Assembly (NCBI RefSeq): GCF_042646125.1
Contig: NZ_JBHRSW010000029.1
Location: 124,001-188,000 of the forward strand
DNA length: 64,000 nt
Reading direction: 5' to 3'
Source of the DNA: Glaciecola flavus
GTDB taxonomy: Bacteria > Pseudomonadota > Gammaproteobacteria > Enterobacterales > Alteromonadaceae
Under the pieces are notes generated by a model, which was not told the origin of the DNA, ran no database searches, and saw only the letters and a list, made by a program, of their open reading frames with translations. Below are positions 24,571 through 34,358 of the stretch, one piece after another. A program made the position numbers and the translations under genes. Position 1 is the stretch's first letter. Each line of letters starts with the position of its first letter.

Positions 24571-27222
24571 CTATGACAGTTCAGGCACGATCTCTTGTGA
24601 CCAACTATCTTCCATCAGCATTCTGAACGACATACCGCTCGATGCAGCGTCTAACGATAGCTCTCCCGCATCAACTGCCGTTTGGACGTGCTCAGTTAAT
24701 AGCTCAAACAAACGTCGTTTATACTCCGTATCGTCGTTCCCTTTTAAATATTCGCCCTTTGTTTCCAATACAGAGAAGCGATAGCTATCTGTGCTAGGCT
24801 GTTCGACGCACACCAACAAGTCAGGGTAAACCTTTTGCTTTTGCCAGCCTTGCAGGCTGTACTCGCGTTGATTCACTGCAATACGATGCCACCAATACAC
24901 AGACTCTTGTTTATCTAAATACCAGGCTGTCTCTCGCTCCAGATTGTTCAGGCCATTTTGATATACTTTTTCGAATAAGCTTCTTTCAAGCTCAGAACCA
25001 TCTTTTCGGCGAAGTACTTGCTCATGCTCACTGACGTTTATCTCTAAGGTTTGCGCCAGTTCCCAATTTAGCTTTTCGTTATCTGAGGCGAGTAGGCGCA
25101 GGGAAATATCCCCCTTGTCCAACTTAGACCTGAAAATTTGCTCCGACAATTGAGCAACCTGTTGTTTAATATCGCGCTTCATCTCTTTAAGTAGCTCAAG
25201 GCGGTTCGTAAACAAAGCCTCCTCAGAAACGCCATTACCACGCAATATATCTAACGTCTGAGTTAACACCCGCATGGCTTGCCATGGGTTTGGAATGACA
25301 TCGGTCAGCTGCCTTACCATAAACGAGATATCTAGGCCTACACTGGGATCAAATTCGATGTTTTCGTGAACCGGATCGGTCAAGTCCAATTCACCTTGGT
25401 TATCCTTTGACATTTTGTAGTCGATACGGGCAATTGTGCGCTGTAACTTATCATCCACTAGCTTGAAATTTTCCGCATTCAAATAAGACAACGATTCCCA
25501 ATCTAGGTCACCCAGCACATCCCGTTCATAGTCAAACAAGCGGAAGCCGTCTTTGTACCCAGCATCACGATGTAAAACCCTGGGCAAGAATATTTTCGGT
25601 AAGCTACGAAAACGCTCTCTTCTCAATAACGTTTCTTTGCTTATCACATTGGCAGGTTTATTAGCTTCAGAGGCTTTAACCTGACTCGCCACGTCACCCA
25701 TCCCTTCTTCTTCTAGACCTTGTTTAACACCGGCGACGGCTTCCATCACATCCTGATCAAAGGTATAGACATAACACTCATCTAAGCTTGGTTTTTGCGT
25801 TAATCGCGCATGTGGTTGACGTAATACCCGGCCAATCATTTGGGTGATCGCCGTTTTTGCGGTCATTTTAGATAATACTGTTAACACATAAGCGAAAGGA
25901 CAATCCCAACCTTCACGAAGTGCATCTTTTGTGATGATGTATTTAACGGAGCACGTTTCGCTGAGCAAGTCATCATCACCCAACTCGTCTTTATCGGACG
26001 TTTTCAGGCGAATTTCATTTTCATTCACGCCCAGTTTTTCCATCAAATACTCACGGGCGTCTTCCGCATGCACAAAGGCCGAATCACGCTGGTCTTTGCC
26101 TGTACGCTCAACACGAATAAGCATGATGGGGCGAATGTAGCGACCGGTTTCGTTTTGTAGCTGTCCAGCCTCCTGTTCAAGCTCAGTCAGTTTAGCGTGT
26201 GCTAACGACAAGGTATGCTTCCACTCACTTTTGTCTTCGTTGATTAAGTTGATGGGTAACTTAATCATCTGCTCATCTTTCAGTGCTTGCCCAGACACAT
26301 TCACCAATACATTTGAGTGGTGCTTACCGTTCGCATTAGGCGTGGCAGAGAGCTCAAGAATAAACCTAGGGTTAAAGCCACACAGGGTTTCTCTAGCAGT
26401 TTCGCTATAGGCTTTATGCCCCTCATCCACAATGATCACTGGGCGAACCATGCGTAACACATTACCTAAGCTTTGCTTGACTGACACTGAGCCTGGAGCT
26501 ATGCCTTCTTGCCAACCGTAATCTGAAAGATCGTTGCAATCTAAATTGCGAATACTGCTCAAAAGCGCTTCATTGGCTGTGGTGTCATCTTCAATTGGGA
26601 AGAAGGTGGTAAATCGCCCGCTATCACGGAACATGCGAAGAGTTTCTTTAGATTGACGCGCACTGGATTGCAGCATCAACAGCATAACGCACAAGTTCTC
26701 GTCGGTATCTCGCTTGGTAAATGCATCGTTCTTTTCGAGCATTTTTACGCGCCCACCCGAAGCACGCTCTAGCATTTGTCGATACGGATGCTCACGATTG
26801 GCTAACTGTTTCCAGGTTTGTTTGTAAATGGCATCCGACGGCACCACCCAGAGCACCATACCAGTTTGTTGCGTAAACAAATCAGTTTGCAGGCGCTCAA
26901 CCGCAGCAACACCAAGTAAGGTCTTACCACCACCTGTCGGCACTTTCAGGCACACGTTAGGAATTGGCCGCTCTAAGCCATCAAATCTTGTTACATAAGG
27001 CGCAGGCACCAAGTGGCCGCTTTTGTCTTTCAGTAAGTCAATACGGCGCTCCTGTACCAGAGCTTCCCACGTGTCTTTGGCGTAATCGGTTAAGCGAGCT
27101 TCTTTACCTTTCATTTTCTGAAAAGTAACAAAGTCTTCCGCTTCTTCCTTACTGTCTGCCAGCTTTTTTAAGTAATAATCAAGCTTATCCAGAACACCAA
27201 TCTGGTAGTCTTTTAACTCCAT
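24571..27222 (-). CDS. res: Type III restriction enzyme, helicase/nuclease subunit Res
   Basis: ATP-dependent translocase/endonuclease partner of Mod. 883 residues from the ATG at 27222, one base after the mod stop and behind GGGGGC; the frame runs further upstream inside mod but that start is poor. Superfamily 2 motifs: VPTGGGKTLLG (Walker A), DEGHKAYSE (a DEAD-box variant), LSATPNANG (motif III) and QMIGRVLRQP (motif VI). The C-terminus has a PD-(D/E)XK nuclease: YPDLLVCVE, then SVLETKGEYL. All parts needed for cleavage are present. Confidence 0.93.
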   Translation of the reverse strand: MELKDYQIGVLDKLDYYLKKLADSKEEAEDFVTFQKMKGKEARLTDYAKDTWEALVQERRIDLLKDKSGHLVPAPYVTRFDGLERPIPNVCLKVPTGGGKTLLGVAAVERLQTDLFTQQTGMVLWVVPSDAIYKQTWKQLANREHPYRQMLERASGGRVKMLEKNDAFTKRDTDENLCVMLLMLQSSARQSKETLRMFRDSGRFTTFFPIEDDTTANEALLSSIRNLDCNDLSDYGWQEGIAPGSVSVKQSLGNVLRMVRPVIIVDEGHKAYSETARETLCGFNPRFILELSATPNANGKHHSNVLVNVSGQALKDEQMIKLPINLINEDKSEWKHTLSLAHAKLTELEQEAGQLQNETGRYIRPIMLIRVERTGKDQRDSAFVHAEDAREYLMEKLGVNENEIRLKTSDKDELGDDDLLSETCSVKYIITKDALREGWDCPFAYVLTVLSKMTAKTAITQMIGRVLRQPHARLTQKPSLDECYVYTFDQDVMEAVAGVKQGLEEEGMGDVASQVKASEANKPANVISKETLLRRERFRSLPKIFLPRVLHRDAGYKDGFRLFDYERDVLGDLDWESLSYLNAENFKLVDDKLQRTIARIDYKMSKDNQGELDLTDPVHENIEFDPSVGLDISFMVRQLTDVIPNPWQAMRVLTQTLDILRGNGVSEEALFTNRLELLKEMKRDIKQQVAQLSEQIFRSKLDKGDISLRLLASDNEKLNWELAQTLEINVSEHEQVLRRKDGSELERSLFEKVYQNGLNNLERETAWYLDKQESVYWWHRIAVNQREYSLQGWQKQKVYPDLLVCVEQPSTDSYRFSVLETKGEYLKGNDDTEYKRRLFELLTEHVQTAVDAGELSLDAASSGMSFRMLMEDSWSQEIVPELS

Positions 27223-27223
27223 G

Positions 27224-29059
27224 TTACGCCCCCATAATACGATGGATAGCGTAAGGCAACTGGCAAAACTCAATGCGCTTTTCAGTTAAGTCCTTCTGGC
27301 TCATAAACTTCGCGACAGCAAAGACAATGGTGCGCTTTTTCGTAGCATTATTTTTAGAAATCACCGCTACTTTATCTGCGTTTAATGCAGCTTCATTCGA
27401 GCGCAGCCATTCACTATCAGGACGGTAGAACAGATGAATACGGAATAAGTCTGTTTCACCGATAAAACCATCGGCAGAGGCTCTAGCAACAGTTTCTAAC
27501 GACTGTCCCGTAGCGGTATAAAACACATAACGTGCCAGTGCATCGAACGATGGCATCGCTTCGCCGGTAAGTAAGCTTTCAATTTGAATAGGCTCACCTA
27601 AGGTACAATAGGTGAAACTGCCTCCAATCCCTGGGGCTAAATCATCTATTTTGCGCTCACCAGTTACAGTGAGCACACCGTCTTTCAGCTCTTTTTTGAT
27701 TTTGTCGAACTCGCCGTCATGTTTTACTTCTATTTCAGCAATTTTTTCTAATAGCTTGGCCTGTTTCTTCTCAAAAACCGACCAAGTAATTTTCTCTGAA
27801 AGAAGCTCCTGTTTTTGTTTGCCTTTGAATCGATAACCTTTTATTACTCCTCGAACCCGACTAGCCGTAGTGCGATCACAATAATCTTCACACTCAATTA
27901 AAATAAATTTCCTATTTCCTAAGTCATTTTTATTGGCTTCAAGCACAGCATGCGCTGTAGTTCCTGAACCAGCAAATGAATCTAAAATTATAGAATCCTT
28001 ATCTGTCGCGATATCTAATACTCGTTGGATTAGTTGATATGGTTTAGGGGTAAGAAAATCGGTCTCAACATCACCAAAAATATCAAGTAATGTTTTTTTT
28101 GCGTCTTGGTTACCTTTAACATCCTTATAAGTCCACCAACTGCGTGCTATAACTCCCTTATCTTCATCCGGGTTGTAATATGCCTTTTTGGTTGGCATTG
28201 CATCCCCTTTTTTACCAAAGTAAATTTCGCCAGCTTCTCTTTGCTTTATAAACTCAGCTTCAGGTAATGCCCAGTGCCTTCCTTTAGCCGGCTTTACAAC
28301 TCTTCCTGATGGGAGAACAACTTCATAGCGATACTTTTCCCGACGTTCGCTATCCTCAGTTCGAACATCTAATGGGTATGTTCTCCAAGCGCCATTGGGA
28401 TCATTATCAGGATTTTTGTAGCGCCCAACCTGCTCTTCATTTTTGGCAAGGTAATTCCAACCGTGCTCGGTAAAAGATGAAGTCTTTGAATAGATCAGGA
28501 CATAATCATGATCGGTACTTATGACTCTCCCATTACTTTTAGGTGTATAGGTTTTTTCCCAAGCACAACACGCGACAAAGTTTTCTTCGCCAAATATTTC
28601 GTCAAAAAGCATTCTTGCTCGATGTATCTCGTTATCATCAAGAGTCATCCAAATACTTCCTTCATCTGCCAATAACTCCCTCAAAAGAGTTAATCTAGGC
28701 CACATCATGCAAAGCCACTTGTCATGGCGTTCCAAATCTTCTTTATCGACTGGATTAGCTGATTTTTTCAACCACTCTTGCATCAATGGTGAGCGAACAT
28801 TGTCGTTATAGCACCAGCCTTCATTACCTGTGTTGTAAGGCGGGTCGATAAAAATACAATCTACTTTACCGGCATGAGTAGGCAGTAATGCTTTTAAGGC
28901 TTCGAGGTTATCGCCATGAATAATTAGGTTGTCATCAAGTGACGGCGATTCCCCATCCAAAGGTAATGATTTTTCAGTTTCAACTTTTAGCTCGCGAAAT
29001 GGGACACTCAGATGATGAGAGTAGACAAACTGCTTCCCTTTAAAGTCCAACGTTGGCAT
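27224..29059 (-). CDS. mod: Type III DNA methyltransferase subunit Mod
   Basis: Adenine-N6 methyltransferase that also gives the system its sequence specificity. 611 residues, beta-class order: motif IV DPPYNTG (72-78) comes first and motif I DSFAGSGTTAH (about 373) later, with the target-recognition region between them. It is 47 bp downstream of the AlpA-like gene and followed after one base by res, so the two subunits are probably translated together. The recognised DNA site cannot be read from sequence. Confidence 0.94.
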   Translation of the reverse strand: MPTLDFKGKQFVYSHHLSVPFRELKVETEKSLPLDGESPSLDDNLIIHGDNLEALKALLPTHAGKVDCIFIDPPYNTGNEGWCYNDNVRSPLMQEWLKKSANPVDKEDLERHDKWLCMMWPRLTLLRELLADEGSIWMTLDDNEIHRARMLFDEIFGEENFVACCAWEKTYTPKSNGRVISTDHDYVLIYSKTSSFTEHGWNYLAKNEEQVGRYKNPDNDPNGAWRTYPLDVRTEDSERREKYRYEVVLPSGRVVKPAKGRHWALPEAEFIKQREAGEIYFGKKGDAMPTKKAYYNPDEDKGVIARSWWTYKDVKGNQDAKKTLLDIFGDVETDFLTPKPYQLIQRVLDIATDKDSIILDSFAGSGTTAHAVLEANKNDLGNRKFILIECEDYCDRTTASRVRGVIKGYRFKGKQKQELLSEKITWSVFEKKQAKLLEKIAEIEVKHDGEFDKIKKELKDGVLTVTGERKIDDLAPGIGGSFTYCTLGEPIQIESLLTGEAMPSFDALARYVFYTATGQSLETVARASADGFIGETDLFRIHLFYRPDSEWLRSNEAALNADKVAVISKNNATKKRTIVFAVAKFMSQKDLTEKRIEFCQLPYAIHRIMGA

Positions 29060-29105
29060 GCTATTTCCTCGTTCTTATATTCATTATTAGCGCAATTCGA
29101 ATGCT

Positions 29106-29282
29106 CTAAATATTGTTCTTTTTTGATTCAATCCAGTCTTCAAGGTCTGTACGTTTAAACCGCCATGAACCACCGACTTTGAACCCTGGTAACTTACCCT
29201 CTGCGGCAAGCCTATATGCTGTTTTTTCCGTCAATTTGAGGTAATCCGCCACTTCCCGCAGCGTAAGAATTTCATCACTCAT
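29106..29282 (-). CDS. AlpA/excisionase-like helix-turn-helix protein
   Basis: 58 residues, from MSDEILTLREVADYLKLTEK to the Lys/Asn-rich C-terminus. It is a single MerR-type winged HTH with the family pattern REVADYLKLTEKTAYRLAAE and KVGGSWRFKRTDLEDWI. The open frame adds 11 upstream codons, but the ATG before SDEIL fits the family. It sits between the relaxase and the restriction genes. It could regulate the mod-res operon or act as a recombination directionality factor for the integrase. The second AlpA-like gene at 34076 is the other candidate for that job. Confidence 0.85.
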   Translation of the reverse strand: MSDEILTLREVADYLKLTEKTAYRLAAEGKLPGFKVGGSWRFKRTDLEDWIESKKNNI

Positions 29283-29360
29283 GATCGATGCTCTCTTTAA
29301 GACTAAAGAGAGCATATGGGAAAATTAGGGAACAAACAAGAATTGTGAGGATTGAGCTTG

Positions 29361-31925
29361 CTACATGGTTAGTTGGTGTTCAGAAATTTTCATCTCTTGA
29401 TCAAGAACAGCGTCTAACTCTTCGTTTGATAAATACTCAATGGCAAGTTTCGGGCGATTGTTACGCGACATATTTTTAGCCAATGCTTCTCTTAAACCAC
29501 GCTCACGGGGTGCATGCTGAAAATTTTCAGGAATTTCATCTTCCAACTCTTGGGAGTTTATAAAGATGTGAGCCTTATCTTTATGTCGAGAACAAGCAAC
29601 ATAGCTGTGTGCTCTATCCATATTGGTGGAGTAATAGACAAAAACATCTCCGTCAATTGTTAAACCTTGTGAACTATATACGGTCTGAGCATAAGCTTGG
29701 GTGATGTATGTGCGACCATCTTCATTAGCATATGACGATGCCATGAATTGCGTCTCACGGCCTGTATCGAGCTTTACGCGAATCCAGATGTCTCCATCAT
29801 CCATCACTTGAACTTTGGTCACTGTTCCTAGATCGCCATTAGTGTAATTTTTTTCGTAGCAATTTTTTGTGAACCTAACCCGTTCACCTAAAGAAATTTG
29901 TACATCGATATTCCGCTCGCTCACAACTCCCTTTACAAGAACGTTTTCAGTTCCCACAACGCCCTCTGACTGAAGCCGTGTTCTCATTTCATTGTTTAGC
30001 TCAACAACATCTGCCCAGCTTTGTGCGATAACCATTGAACGCTTTGATGGTTGCTTGTGACGGAATGAAGTCCACTCACTGATGATCTTTTCTTTTGCTT
30101 CTTCATCGCTTGTTTCAAAGTAAAGCTGCCCGCGCTTATGGTATTGGGCTAATGCTTGATTAGCATAGCCATCACGGAAATCAGCAACAGCTTGTCTGTC
30201 CCAGCTGTTATTCTGTCGACGAATAGTTTCAACTCTTGTGGTTCCTATCACATCAGGGCTCGATAGATAGCGCAAGACGCCGCCATGTTCGACCGCATCT
30301 AATTGCTTATCTTCACCAACAAGAATGATCTTAAAATTCAACTCTTTCGCAAACTTCATTAATTGCTCAAGCTGGAAGGTGCCAACTTGTCCTGCTTCAT
30401 CGATGATCAGAACACCACCTTCTGAAATAGGTGGCTTATCTGTATCTAACCATGCTAGAAGTCGTGCAATAGTGAATGACTTAATGTGTGCTTCATTCTC
30501 AAGGTTATTAGCGGCTGCTCTGGCCACAGATGCGCCTACAACCTGTTTGCCCATCGATTCGTAGATGTCTCTTACACATCTCATTGAAGCTGACTTTCCC
30601 GAGCCTGCCGAACCTTGCAGTATCGCAAGTTGTGATTCTGTACAAACATTATGGACTGCAAATTTTTGCTCATCACTCAATTGAATTGATTGGTTGGCAA
30701 TATAATATTCTATTGTATTTAATGGGATTTCAGCCCATTCAGTGTTTCCCAGCTGCTTGGCATTTTTTATCAAGGACCGTTCGATATTCAAAACACTTTG
30801 AGTTGTGAAGAGTTCGTTGTGTTTCCAGTCTTTGCCAAGCTCAACTGTTGCATCACATTCTGTTAGCTCTTTGACCATAGCACGAAGTGACTGTACTGAT
30901 TGACCATGCTCTAAGGCTTCTAAGCCTCCAGTGAAAAAAGCTTGTTGCTTAGTGTAAGACGAGGACTTCTCAGTAAGAGTGCCTGCTAATGTTTTATGAT
31001 CAACAGTACCACCAGGTAGTAAGTCAGTATTACACCGTGCTTTTCCTTGCAATTTCTCAACATTTTGCTGCGTTAACTCTAGAGATGATAGCTCTGTTCG
31101 CCATTTCTCAAACAGCTCAGCTCGGTTAATCTCACCTTTGGCGTCTCGGGTACTCAATGAGGCTAAATCTCCCGATGCTGAGGCCCGGCTTTTTACACCC
31201 CGTTCTTTAAGTGCGCTTAGAATCTGTGAAGAGCGTTTTGAAAAGTGCTCGCATACTGATTTTGATATACCAATGACACTAAATGCATCACCATCTAACT
31301 CTGTTTCAAATCCTAAGCTTCGAATTGAATCAGCAAGGCTTACCTTGTAAACCATGCCAGCTGCTTTTTGCCATAGCATAATCGTACGCGAGTCTAGTGT
31401 TCCCCAACTGCCATCTAGCCTTGGAGCTATGTTGGCGACTATAGCGTGCGAGTGCAGGTGAGGGTCTAATGAACGGCTTGTTGAGTGTTCGAACACCGCT
31501 GTTATCAATCCCGCTACTTTCTCTCTTTCTCCACCGGCTTCTCCACGTCGAGTAACAGCAGCATACTCCTCTATAAGAGCTATAGCGTCTTTTACTGCTT
31601 TTAATTGCGCTAACTGAATTTTCTGACGCAATTCAGGTCTAGCAGCAGCCCATAAAACCGAGACTGATTTTGGGGCGTTGAAAGTTAGATCCCAACCAGG
31701 CGTATGACGTAACCCGGCATTTTGACACAATGCTGCTTTTCCACAAGGAGAGCAGCCTTTCAACAAGTTGCTTAAAGCATCTGCCGCAACAGAGCCTTTC
31801 AGCTTTAGCAATGATGCTCCCGCTCCACACCATACTCCGTCAGGTTCACCGCCTTGCAGATAGTAATCTTCCGCGGCCAAATCTAAGTAATATTTACCGT
31901 CGCGGATTTTTGCGAATGACATCAT
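29361..31925 (-). CDS. MobF-family conjugative relaxase/helicase (TrwC/TraI type)
   Basis: Nicks the element at oriT and unwinds the transferred strand. 854 residues. The N-terminal relaxase domain has catalytic Tyr candidates Y21/Y22 (EDYYLQGG), the GWDLTFNAPKSVSVLW box and the metal-binding His triad H156/H158/H160 in PHLHSHAIVAN. The RecD-like helicase has Walker A GSAGSGKS (438-445) and Walker B LIIDEAGQV, with YSSQGLT near the end. Its ATG overlaps the stop of the coupling-protein gene (ATGA), indicating translational coupling. It is shorter than F TraI but close to TrwC in size. No other transfer genes follow. Confidence 0.95.
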   Translation of the reverse strand: MMSFAKIRDGKYYLDLAAEDYYLQGGEPDGVWCGAGASLLKLKGSVAADALSNLLKGCSPCGKAALCQNAGLRHTPGWDLTFNAPKSVSVLWAAARPELRQKIQLAQLKAVKDAIALIEEYAAVTRRGEAGGEREKVAGLITAVFEHSTSRSLDPHLHSHAIVANIAPRLDGSWGTLDSRTIMLWQKAAGMVYKVSLADSIRSLGFETELDGDAFSVIGISKSVCEHFSKRSSQILSALKERGVKSRASASGDLASLSTRDAKGEINRAELFEKWRTELSSLELTQQNVEKLQGKARCNTDLLPGGTVDHKTLAGTLTEKSSSYTKQQAFFTGGLEALEHGQSVQSLRAMVKELTECDATVELGKDWKHNELFTTQSVLNIERSLIKNAKQLGNTEWAEIPLNTIEYYIANQSIQLSDEQKFAVHNVCTESQLAILQGSAGSGKSASMRCVRDIYESMGKQVVGASVARAAANNLENEAHIKSFTIARLLAWLDTDKPPISEGGVLIIDEAGQVGTFQLEQLMKFAKELNFKIILVGEDKQLDAVEHGGVLRYLSSPDVIGTTRVETIRRQNNSWDRQAVADFRDGYANQALAQYHKRGQLYFETSDEEAKEKIISEWTSFRHKQPSKRSMVIAQSWADVVELNNEMRTRLQSEGVVGTENVLVKGVVSERNIDVQISLGERVRFTKNCYEKNYTNGDLGTVTKVQVMDDGDIWIRVKLDTGRETQFMASSYANEDGRTYITQAYAQTVYSSQGLTIDGDVFVYYSTNMDRAHSYVACSRHKDKAHIFINSQELEDEIPENFQHAPRERGLREALAKNMSRNNRPKLAIEYLSNEELDAVLDQEMKISEHQLTM

Positions 31926-33607
31926 AACGAGGCCCTCCGATTCAGCCGGTTTTTACTTTTTTTAGGGTGAGTGGGCTCACGAGTTGTTTTTTTGATGACA
32001 GCTTCAGCCACTTTCTCGTATTTACCGATTGGCCAGGTAAGTTCATATACGGCATTGGAACCACCGATCAATAGGTACCCAGAGATACCTCGTTTTAGTG
32101 TTGGTTGAGGCAAATGAACAAGGTCTTCAGGCGTCACAAGAGCTATCGACTCTTGGTGATAAGAATGTGACTTTTCACCTTTCTCATTTGTCGAAACAAC
32201 AGGGTATTCAACGCGCCTTTCTCCGAACGAAGAAGAGGCTTTCGATGCCGACTCTCCATTGGGGCCTAGTTTGAATGCGACTACATTACTGAAAAGGCCC
32301 AGAATGGTATTTGCATCGTCCTGACCATAAATAGAGTGCAACTGCGATAATAGCTGTGTGCCTGCGATTGTTCTGCACCCCTTACTTCGACCAAGCGCAA
32401 GCCACTGCTCAATGCTTTTGGATTTATTAAGCGTTGCTAGCTCATCTAAAACCAACCAAGTTTTTTGCTCTTCACTATCTTCAGAAGACAATACGTAACT
32501 ACTTAATACACTCATCAAAGCAGTGATTAGTGCAGAGCTCATCATAGGAGACGCGAGATCGCCTTGAACTATAAGCGTTGTTTTGTCGCTTCGTGACAAC
32601 CAGTCAGAAACCGAAAAGTTGGGGGGCGTATTCGAAACGTAGTTGGTCATGTTTTTCAACCAACCTAACTTCGTCGCCAACATTGAACGTATTGATGCAG
32701 TCGTTTTATTTTCTGGCTCAATAAGTTTTGCGGCTTGCTTGTGATGTAAATTCAACCAGTTTGATAACTCTTCATCACCACAAAATAGGCGTTGTTCAAG
32801 AGCACACCAAGACCAAGGTTTATCTTCATTGCTTAACCCTACAATGACACCAACTAGAACCGTTCTCGCAGAGTCGACCCAGAAAGATTCTGAGGTAGAG
32901 CCTGTCGGAATAAGGGCTTCTGCAAAAGCCTCTGCAAGTCCATCAGTCGATAAGTCTTTACCTATGTCCCAATTTACGCTGCGAGAATCTTGGGGACTCA
33001 ATAACACGCAATCTTCATTCAAGAATGCTTGCGTATACTCGCCTTTAATATCGTACAAGAGTACTCGCTCTCTCTTGGTCAATAGCTGCTTTACTAACCT
33101 TTTAATAAAGTTAGACTTACCAGCCCCTTGCATACCCCAAACTAGAATATTCCCGGCTTCGCGAATGATTGGTAATAGTATATTGGGATGGAGTGAAAGA
33201 CCTTGTAGGCCTTCTCTACGAGCTCTTTTACGAAAGTGTTTGGTGGCAGCACTTCCTTTTAACAGGCGGGGGCCTTCTAGATGCTTGTAGTGAGACCAAT
33301 CAAAGTCTCTTATGCGAAAGTACCAGACAATCAATATGCTTAACGCGATTGACGTTAGCGATATGGCAGTAGAACCGTACATAAACGTATCTGAAACTTC
33401 AGGTACATTTATGTATTGGTTGTTTGCGAAGCCTACTACAGTAAGCAGGATCTCAATGAACCATTCTTTGATAGATGCTAATTCCTCCCATTGATTGAAG
33501 TAGCTAAGAAAGGCTACTTCCATCAATACGAATAACACCACTGAAAGTGTTGCGATTACCATTGTATGTTCGGCAATGCGTTTACCCTTGGTTTTGAAAT
33601 GGCTCAT
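31922..33607 (-). CDS. Type IV coupling protein (TraD/TrwB/VirD4 family)
   Basis: Hexameric ATPase that delivers the relaxase-DNA complex to a type IV secretion channel. 561 residues. Two N-terminal membrane helices (about 13-33 and 75-95) anchor it; the cytoplasmic ATPase has Walker A WGMQGAGKSNF and Walker B TWLVLDELATLN, plus GRSKGCRTIAGTQ. It overlaps the relaxase gene downstream and the ribbon-helix-helix gene upstream by 4 bp each. An element with its own coupling protein but no channel is unusual and narrows the helper requirement to the mating-pair apparatus. Confidence 0.93.
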   Translation of the reverse strand: MSHFKTKGKRIAEHTMVIATLSVVLFVLMEVAFLSYFNQWEELASIKEWFIEILLTVVGFANNQYINVPEVSDTFMYGSTAISLTSIALSILIVWYFRIRDFDWSHYKHLEGPRLLKGSAATKHFRKRARREGLQGLSLHPNILLPIIREAGNILVWGMQGAGKSNFIKRLVKQLLTKRERVLLYDIKGEYTQAFLNEDCVLLSPQDSRSVNWDIGKDLSTDGLAEAFAEALIPTGSTSESFWVDSARTVLVGVIVGLSNEDKPWSWCALEQRLFCGDEELSNWLNLHHKQAAKLIEPENKTTASIRSMLATKLGWLKNMTNYVSNTPPNFSVSDWLSRSDKTTLIVQGDLASPMMSSALITALMSVLSSYVLSSEDSEEQKTWLVLDELATLNKSKSIEQWLALGRSKGCRTIAGTQLLSQLHSIYGQDDANTILGLFSNVVAFKLGPNGESASKASSSFGERRVEYPVVSTNEKGEKSHSYHQESIALVTPEDLVHLPQPTLKRGISGYLLIGGSNAVYELTWPIGKYEKVAEAVIKKTTREPTHPKKSKNRLNRRASL

Positions 33608-33894
33608 TTGATCCTCCTTCTAATTTGCTTCTCAATTGAAAGGCGGGCAGCTTCAGCTTCATCGGGATCCAGACCTGCAACGGTGGACGTGATAACAAAC
33701 GAATGCTTGGTTAGGTGATTAAGTAGGCTCGCTAGCATATCTCTTAGCTCGATCTGCTTTTCCGCAAGTTGGATGCGTTGCCGAGCAACTTCTGCAACAG
33801 TGCTACCTTTTCGTTCGGCTTCTAGAACCAAGCGTTCATGGTCAAGTGCAGCTAAACGAACGCTGATTTGTTGAGTTGGGGTACGTTTTTTCAT
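33604..33894 (-). CDS. Ribbon-helix-helix-like mobilization accessory protein
   Basis: 96 residues from the ATG at 33894, directly behind AAGGAGGT; the longer frame is not supported. The opening MKKRTPTQQISVRLAALDHE and the following ERKGSTVAEVARQRIQ fit a beta-strand plus two-helix (MobC/TraY-like) DNA-binding fold, and the C-terminus is a helical Lys/Arg-rich tail. By analogy it would bind oriT to help the relaxase nick and/or repress the operon. It overlaps the coupling-protein start by 4 bp. Confidence 0.75.
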   Translation of the reverse strand: MKKRTPTQQISVRLAALDHERLVLEAERKGSTVAEVARQRIQLAEKQIELRDMLASLLNHLTKHSFVITSTVAGLDPDEAEAARLSIEKQIRRRIK

Positions 33895-34079
33895 TGTGAG
33901 ACCTCCTTGATACCAATGAAACCATCGCCGCAACAAGGCGGGGAAGGTTGACGCGATGTCGAATTGGTGTCATCGCGCAATTCGTTCTCAGGGCTTGAAA
34001 ATTCGGGACCGAACTCGAATTCAAGTTGTTCAGCAAACGCACCGCAGGTGCATGGGGTGTAAGTAGTTTTATTATTCAT
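33891..34079 (-). CDS. Small cysteine-containing protein of the mobilization operon
   Basis: 62 residues, not recognised. It has an N-terminal CTC and a later CC pair, an acidic middle and no membrane segment. It is taken as real because its start and stop overlap the neighbouring genes by ATGA on both sides (34076-34079 and 33891-33894), the same coupling used along this operon. A metal-binding role is possible from the cysteines but unproven. Confidence 0.6.
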   Translation of the reverse strand: MNNKTTYTPCTCGAFAEQLEFEFGPEFSSPENELRDDTNSTSRQPSPPCCGDGFIGIKEVSQ

Positions 34080-34258
34080 GAGTTAGCATCCTTGCTTCTT
34101 GAGTTAATCCATTTTTCAATAGATGTTTTCGACCAAACTACAGTGTTTGGGCCTAGGCTTAACGGGGTTGGAAAATCCTTTTGTTTTCTCCATCGCCAAA
34201 TTGTGGATTGATTAACGCCCAACCACTTGGCGAGTTCTTTCGCTCTTACATACTTCAT
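34076..34258 (-). CDS. AlpA-family helix-turn-helix regulator
   Basis: 60 residues, from MKYVRAKELAKWLGVNQSTI to KWINSRSKDANS. It is a compact HTH of the AlpA/excisionase type (KELAKWLGVNQSTIWRWRKQ and FPTPLSLGPNTVVW). AlpA proteins activate the integrase of cryptic prophage CP4-57 and act as excisionases in P4-like islands, which fits the integrase type here. It is the first gene of the leftward mobilization operon and is divergent from the 500-residue gene across 100 bp. Confidence 0.85.
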   Translation of the reverse strand: MKYVRAKELAKWLGVNQSTIWRWRKQKDFPTPLSLGPNTVVWSKTSIEKWINSRSKDANS

Positions 34259-34358
34259 ATTTGCGTAACCTCACTAACAAATTAAACGCTTGTATTAAGG
34301 ATGTAATAACTCTAATATTTTTTATATTGACGATAGTCACTATTACTTAGGTAACATT
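34259..34358. promoter_or_regulatory. Divergent promoter region, possible oriT neighbourhood
   Basis: This 100-bp AT-rich gap separates the mobilization operon from the 500-residue gene and must hold promoters for both. A TTGACG hexamer (34327-34332) could be a -35 box for the plus-strand gene. Transfer origins of MobF elements often lie near the accessory DNA-binding gene. No convincing nic site or inverted repeat could be fixed here. Confidence 0.35.
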
